Below are positions 62,077 through 64,000 of a DNA stretch of 64,000 nt, in pieces. Made by a program: the position numbers and the translations under genes. Every line of letters starts with the position of its first letter. Position 1 is the stretch's first letter. A model generated the notes under the pieces. The model had not been told where the DNA came from and did not search any database. It worked only from the letters and a program-made list of their open reading frames with translations. The stretch is from Verrucomicrobiaceae bacterium (GTDB lineage: Bacteria > Verrucomicrobiota > Verrucomicrobiia > Verrucomicrobiales > Verrucomicrobiaceae): NCBI GenBank assembly GCA_016795485.1, contig JAEUHM010000046.1, positions 186,001 through 250,000 of the forward strand, given 5' to 3'.

Positions 62077-62651
62077 AAGATAACAAATAAGTAGATGATT
62101 GTATCTGAGGCGCTCGGAATAAACGCAGTAGCTAAGTGGCCAGACTAGCTCTTCAGAGAGTTTTTGTCACGAGAGACTAGCTCGAAGCATTCAAAATGGG
62201 GAGCCTGTGAAGAACTTCACTTTGTGGGTCAACAGCGTTTCTGGGCCTCCGAGGCCTACTCAGTTGTTAACAGAGCGCAGTGACCCGAATCTGCCCAACC
62301 GAAGAACTTTGGGTGAAAAGTGCGGGAACCGTGGAACCAATACCGAACCGAGAGACCAAGCCAACTCACTCGCCACAACCGACCAAAAAGAAACAAGCAA
62401 CGACAACCCAACCGCCAAAAACACTCTCCAATTGGCGAGCCAATGTCACACTTTGACAATTGACCCCCATCTCCCCAATAGCGCAGATCAACACGATGCA
62501 ACTTTGCCTGGATACCAACCATGATCCCCATTTTCCCCGTGACACGTGTTCATACGGCCTCAGTGCTCCACACCGAGGAGCCAGCTCAGCACGCAGACAT
62601 AAGAGCGGTGCTTCAAGACATTGCTCCCACTTGGTTTCCTGCACCCACACC
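62077..62651. other. Divergent intergenic region without a recognised gene
   Basis: About 575 bp between the FG-GAP gene and the HEAT gene, holding promoters in both directions. A direct repeat AGACTAGCTC occurs at 62142 and 62174. Short frames (for example 62207-62524) have no credible features. No terminator, tRNA or riboswitch pattern is evident. Confidence 0.5.
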
Positions 62652-63770
62652 ATGAAACAACATCAAATACTGATTCCGGTCCTCGTCATTCTCACCATAA
62701 CCGTAGGTGGTTGGTGGGCTTGGAAGATGAAGAGCCCTCAACTGAAGCGCGTGGATTCTGTGGAGCAGAGGCCACCATCGGGAGCAAAGGCGGTTGCCGC
62801 CGATCAAGCCCCCGTGCCACAACCGCAAGCTGCCAAAGCACCAGATGCCCAAGGGGGTGCGCCGCGCAGGTTCATTGATATGCCAGCAAGCGAACGCCTC
62901 GACATTTTAGATCAGATCAAAGCAACCGACGCAGACGAACTTCTGAAATTGTTTCTTGATGCAGGCAGGATTGATCAAGACCCGATGAAGCAATCAATGC
63001 TGCAAAGCAAACTCGTGGGGGCACTCATGGAAAAGACGTATGCACCTGATTTCATTACGAGAATGAAGCGATTTGTGACTGATTCATCGAATTCAAAGCT
63101 GGAAAGGGGGAGTGTTATCAGTGCCTTCGCCAGTGCACGCACGAAAGAAGGGGCCGAGTTCGTTCTGTGGGTGCTCGCAAACCAAACTGACATGGAGATG
63201 AGGACGAGTGCAATCTTCGGTATCCGAGGCCTTGGCGGCTCTCAACCCTATTTGCCAGCGATGATTGAGCCGCTTTGGAAAGAGTCCAACGATGCCGACC
63301 TGCTTACAGCTGTAGCTGAGGCCATGGCCCGGGAAGCGGCTCCCTCCAGCATTGAATTGTTATTGCCTGCTGCGGCAGCACCCCATGGCAAGGATGACAA
63401 AAGGCAGCAGGCTGCTCTTGGGGCGATCCCGAAAATCTACAGGGCGGATGCCGTGCCAGCACTCGAATCAGCACTAAAGAACTCACCACCTGGAAGCAAA
63501 ATGAACGTCATAGCTCTTTTCACGCTTGGTCGGATTGGAGACAAAAGCGCGTCACGAGCTGTGATAGCTTGGTTGCAAGACACCGACAAGAGCGCAGCAC
63601 CGCTGGTGGCCGATTGGATCAGCAGGGCTAGTGGCGTCGGGCAATTGCCTGCTGCGGAAGCCGCACTGAATCCGTCGGTGCCTTTTCGCAGCGAGGAAAA
63701 CCGCGAGGCAATAAGGGCAGCTCTTTCGGCCCAACGAGCGTCAACCACGAAAATTGGCCCGAGCAAGTAA
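62652..63770 (+). CDS. Membrane-anchored HEAT-repeat protein
   Basis: 372 residues from the ATG at 62652; the frame upstream to 62460 is unsupported. An N-terminal helix (LIPVLVILTITVGGWWAWK) anchors it, then a Pro/Ala/Gln-rich stretch (~40-72). Residues ~75-360 are helical repeats with the HEAT/ARM pattern: SAIFGIRGLGGSQPYLPAMI, LLTAVAEAMAREAAPSSIELL, ALGAIPKIYRADAVPALESAL, VIALFTLGRIGDKSASRAVI. Such proteins act as scaffolds. I do not recognise a specific orthologue. Confidence 0.78.
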   Translation: MKQHQILIPVLVILTITVGGWWAWKMKSPQLKRVDSVEQRPPSGAKAVAADQAPVPQPQAAKAPDAQGGAPRRFIDMPASERLDILDQIKATDADELLKLFLDAGRIDQDPMKQSMLQSKLVGALMEKTYAPDFITRMKRFVTDSSNSKLERGSVISAFASARTKEGAEFVLWVLANQTDMEMRTSAIFGIRGLGGSQPYLPAMIEPLWKESNDADLLTAVAEAMAREAAPSSIELLLPAAAAPHGKDDKRQQAALGAIPKIYRADAVPALESALKNSPPGSKMNVIALFTLGRIGDKSASRAVIAWLQDTDKSAAPLVADWISRASGVGQLPAAEAALNPSVPFRSEENREAIRAALSAQRASTTKIGPSK

Positions 63771-63906
63771 GGCAAATGGGGGGCATCGTTGGAATCTTGA
63801 CATAGTGGTCCGCAAATCTATGCCTCGCTCATGCCTAGCAGTGTGAGAGCTGAGTTTCCCGGTGCCTTTTGTGTCTCCGGGGCCAGGTCTTTTCCGTTGC
63901 GCATTG

Positions 63907-64000
63907 CTAACAGTCATGAAGCAGTGCCGCCGCGGTGGGTAGGACGGATCCATCCTGTTGGTTTAGAAGTATGAGCGTCGGCAGAGCGCAAACTTCATAC
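63907..64000 (-). CDS. 3' end of a thioredoxin-fold (nucleoredoxin-like) gene
   Basis: The last minus-strand frame encodes YEVCALPTLILLNQQDGS then VLPTAAALLHDC before a TAG at 63907-63909. The cis-Pro motif (A-L-P-T-L) followed by a strand and N/D-x-D-G matches the C-terminus of thioredoxin-like or nucleoredoxin proteins. The active site and N-terminus are outside the window; it ends earlier than typical nucleoredoxins, so it may be truncated. Confidence 0.45.
   Translation of the reverse strand, partial: YEVCALPTLILLNQQDGSVLPTAAALLHDC

Noticed and set aside
62207..62524. Plus-strand ORF of 105 codons
   Set aside because: No recognisable motif and atypical composition; lies in a divergent promoter region.

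Overview
The window looks like a chromosomal segment of a Verrucomicrobiota bacterium, probably Verrucomicrobiales (Prosthecobacter-like). This is inferred from gene content: very long secreted proteins with FG-GAP, Calx-beta and DUF11-type repeats, a DUF1501 protein with a Tat-type leader, a protein resembling the exosortase-associated TIGR04073 family, a fused SecDF, and a CcsA with a large N-terminal extension. No rRNA or tRNA gene was seen that would fix the taxonomy.

Layout. 1-3807 (-): 5' part of a huge secreted FG-GAP/DUF11 protein running off the left edge. 3988-10404: central metabolism (pgi, a small membrane protein, a GT39-like membrane glycosyltransferase, dapB, and a folK-panB fusion). 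10389-16315: histidine phosphatase, transglutaminase-like protein, an unknown, a CehA/McbA-type metallohydrolase, a NUDIX hydrolase and pgsA. 16404-17247 (-): two related pilin-like proteins. 17425-19772: Fur-box-like site and feoAB. 19789-21934: dnaB and the TIGR04073-like gene. 22035-26633: cupredoxin, lipoprotein, ResB and CcsA, a probable cytochrome c maturation (System II) and electron-transfer operon. 26692-27048: a perfect-period 21-bp tandem array. 27213-32887: Gfo/Idh/MocA oxidoreductase, acpP, EF-hand protein, PA0069-type radical SAM protein, a UDP-sugar dehydrogenase and an unknown membrane protein. 33291-34774 (-): tgt-yajC. 34860-43701: SGNH hydrolase, class III aminotransferase, gmk with a conserved unknown, an esterase, secDF and trmL. 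43688-47822: D-2-hydroxyacid dehydrogenase, a small putative HTH gene, DUF1501, scpB and a coiled-coil zinc-ribbon protein. 47964-56831 (-): a giant metalloprotease/Calx-beta protein of about 2955 residues. 56979-58530: a repeat-rich stretch (degenerate 21-22-bp array, a small putative winged-helix gene with paired operator-like repeats, and three copies of a multi-hairpin element). 58543-62076 (-): a seven-bladed FG-GAP protein. 62652-63770: a HEAT-repeat protein. The right edge carries the 3' end of a thioredoxin-fold gene.

Genes are packed tightly. ATGA/GTGA start-stop overlaps suggest translational coupling (feoA-feoB, tgt-yajC, gmk-38051, ugd-31661, transglutaminase-phosphatase). Several convergent pairs overlap at their 3' ends. 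Strong hairpin terminators separate other units.

The least explained items are the two ~21-bp-period arrays, the multi-hairpin element, a Tgt lacking the three zinc cysteines, a cupredoxin with His where the axial Met is expected, the folK-panB fusion, and the unknown membrane protein coupled to the UDP-sugar dehydrogenase.
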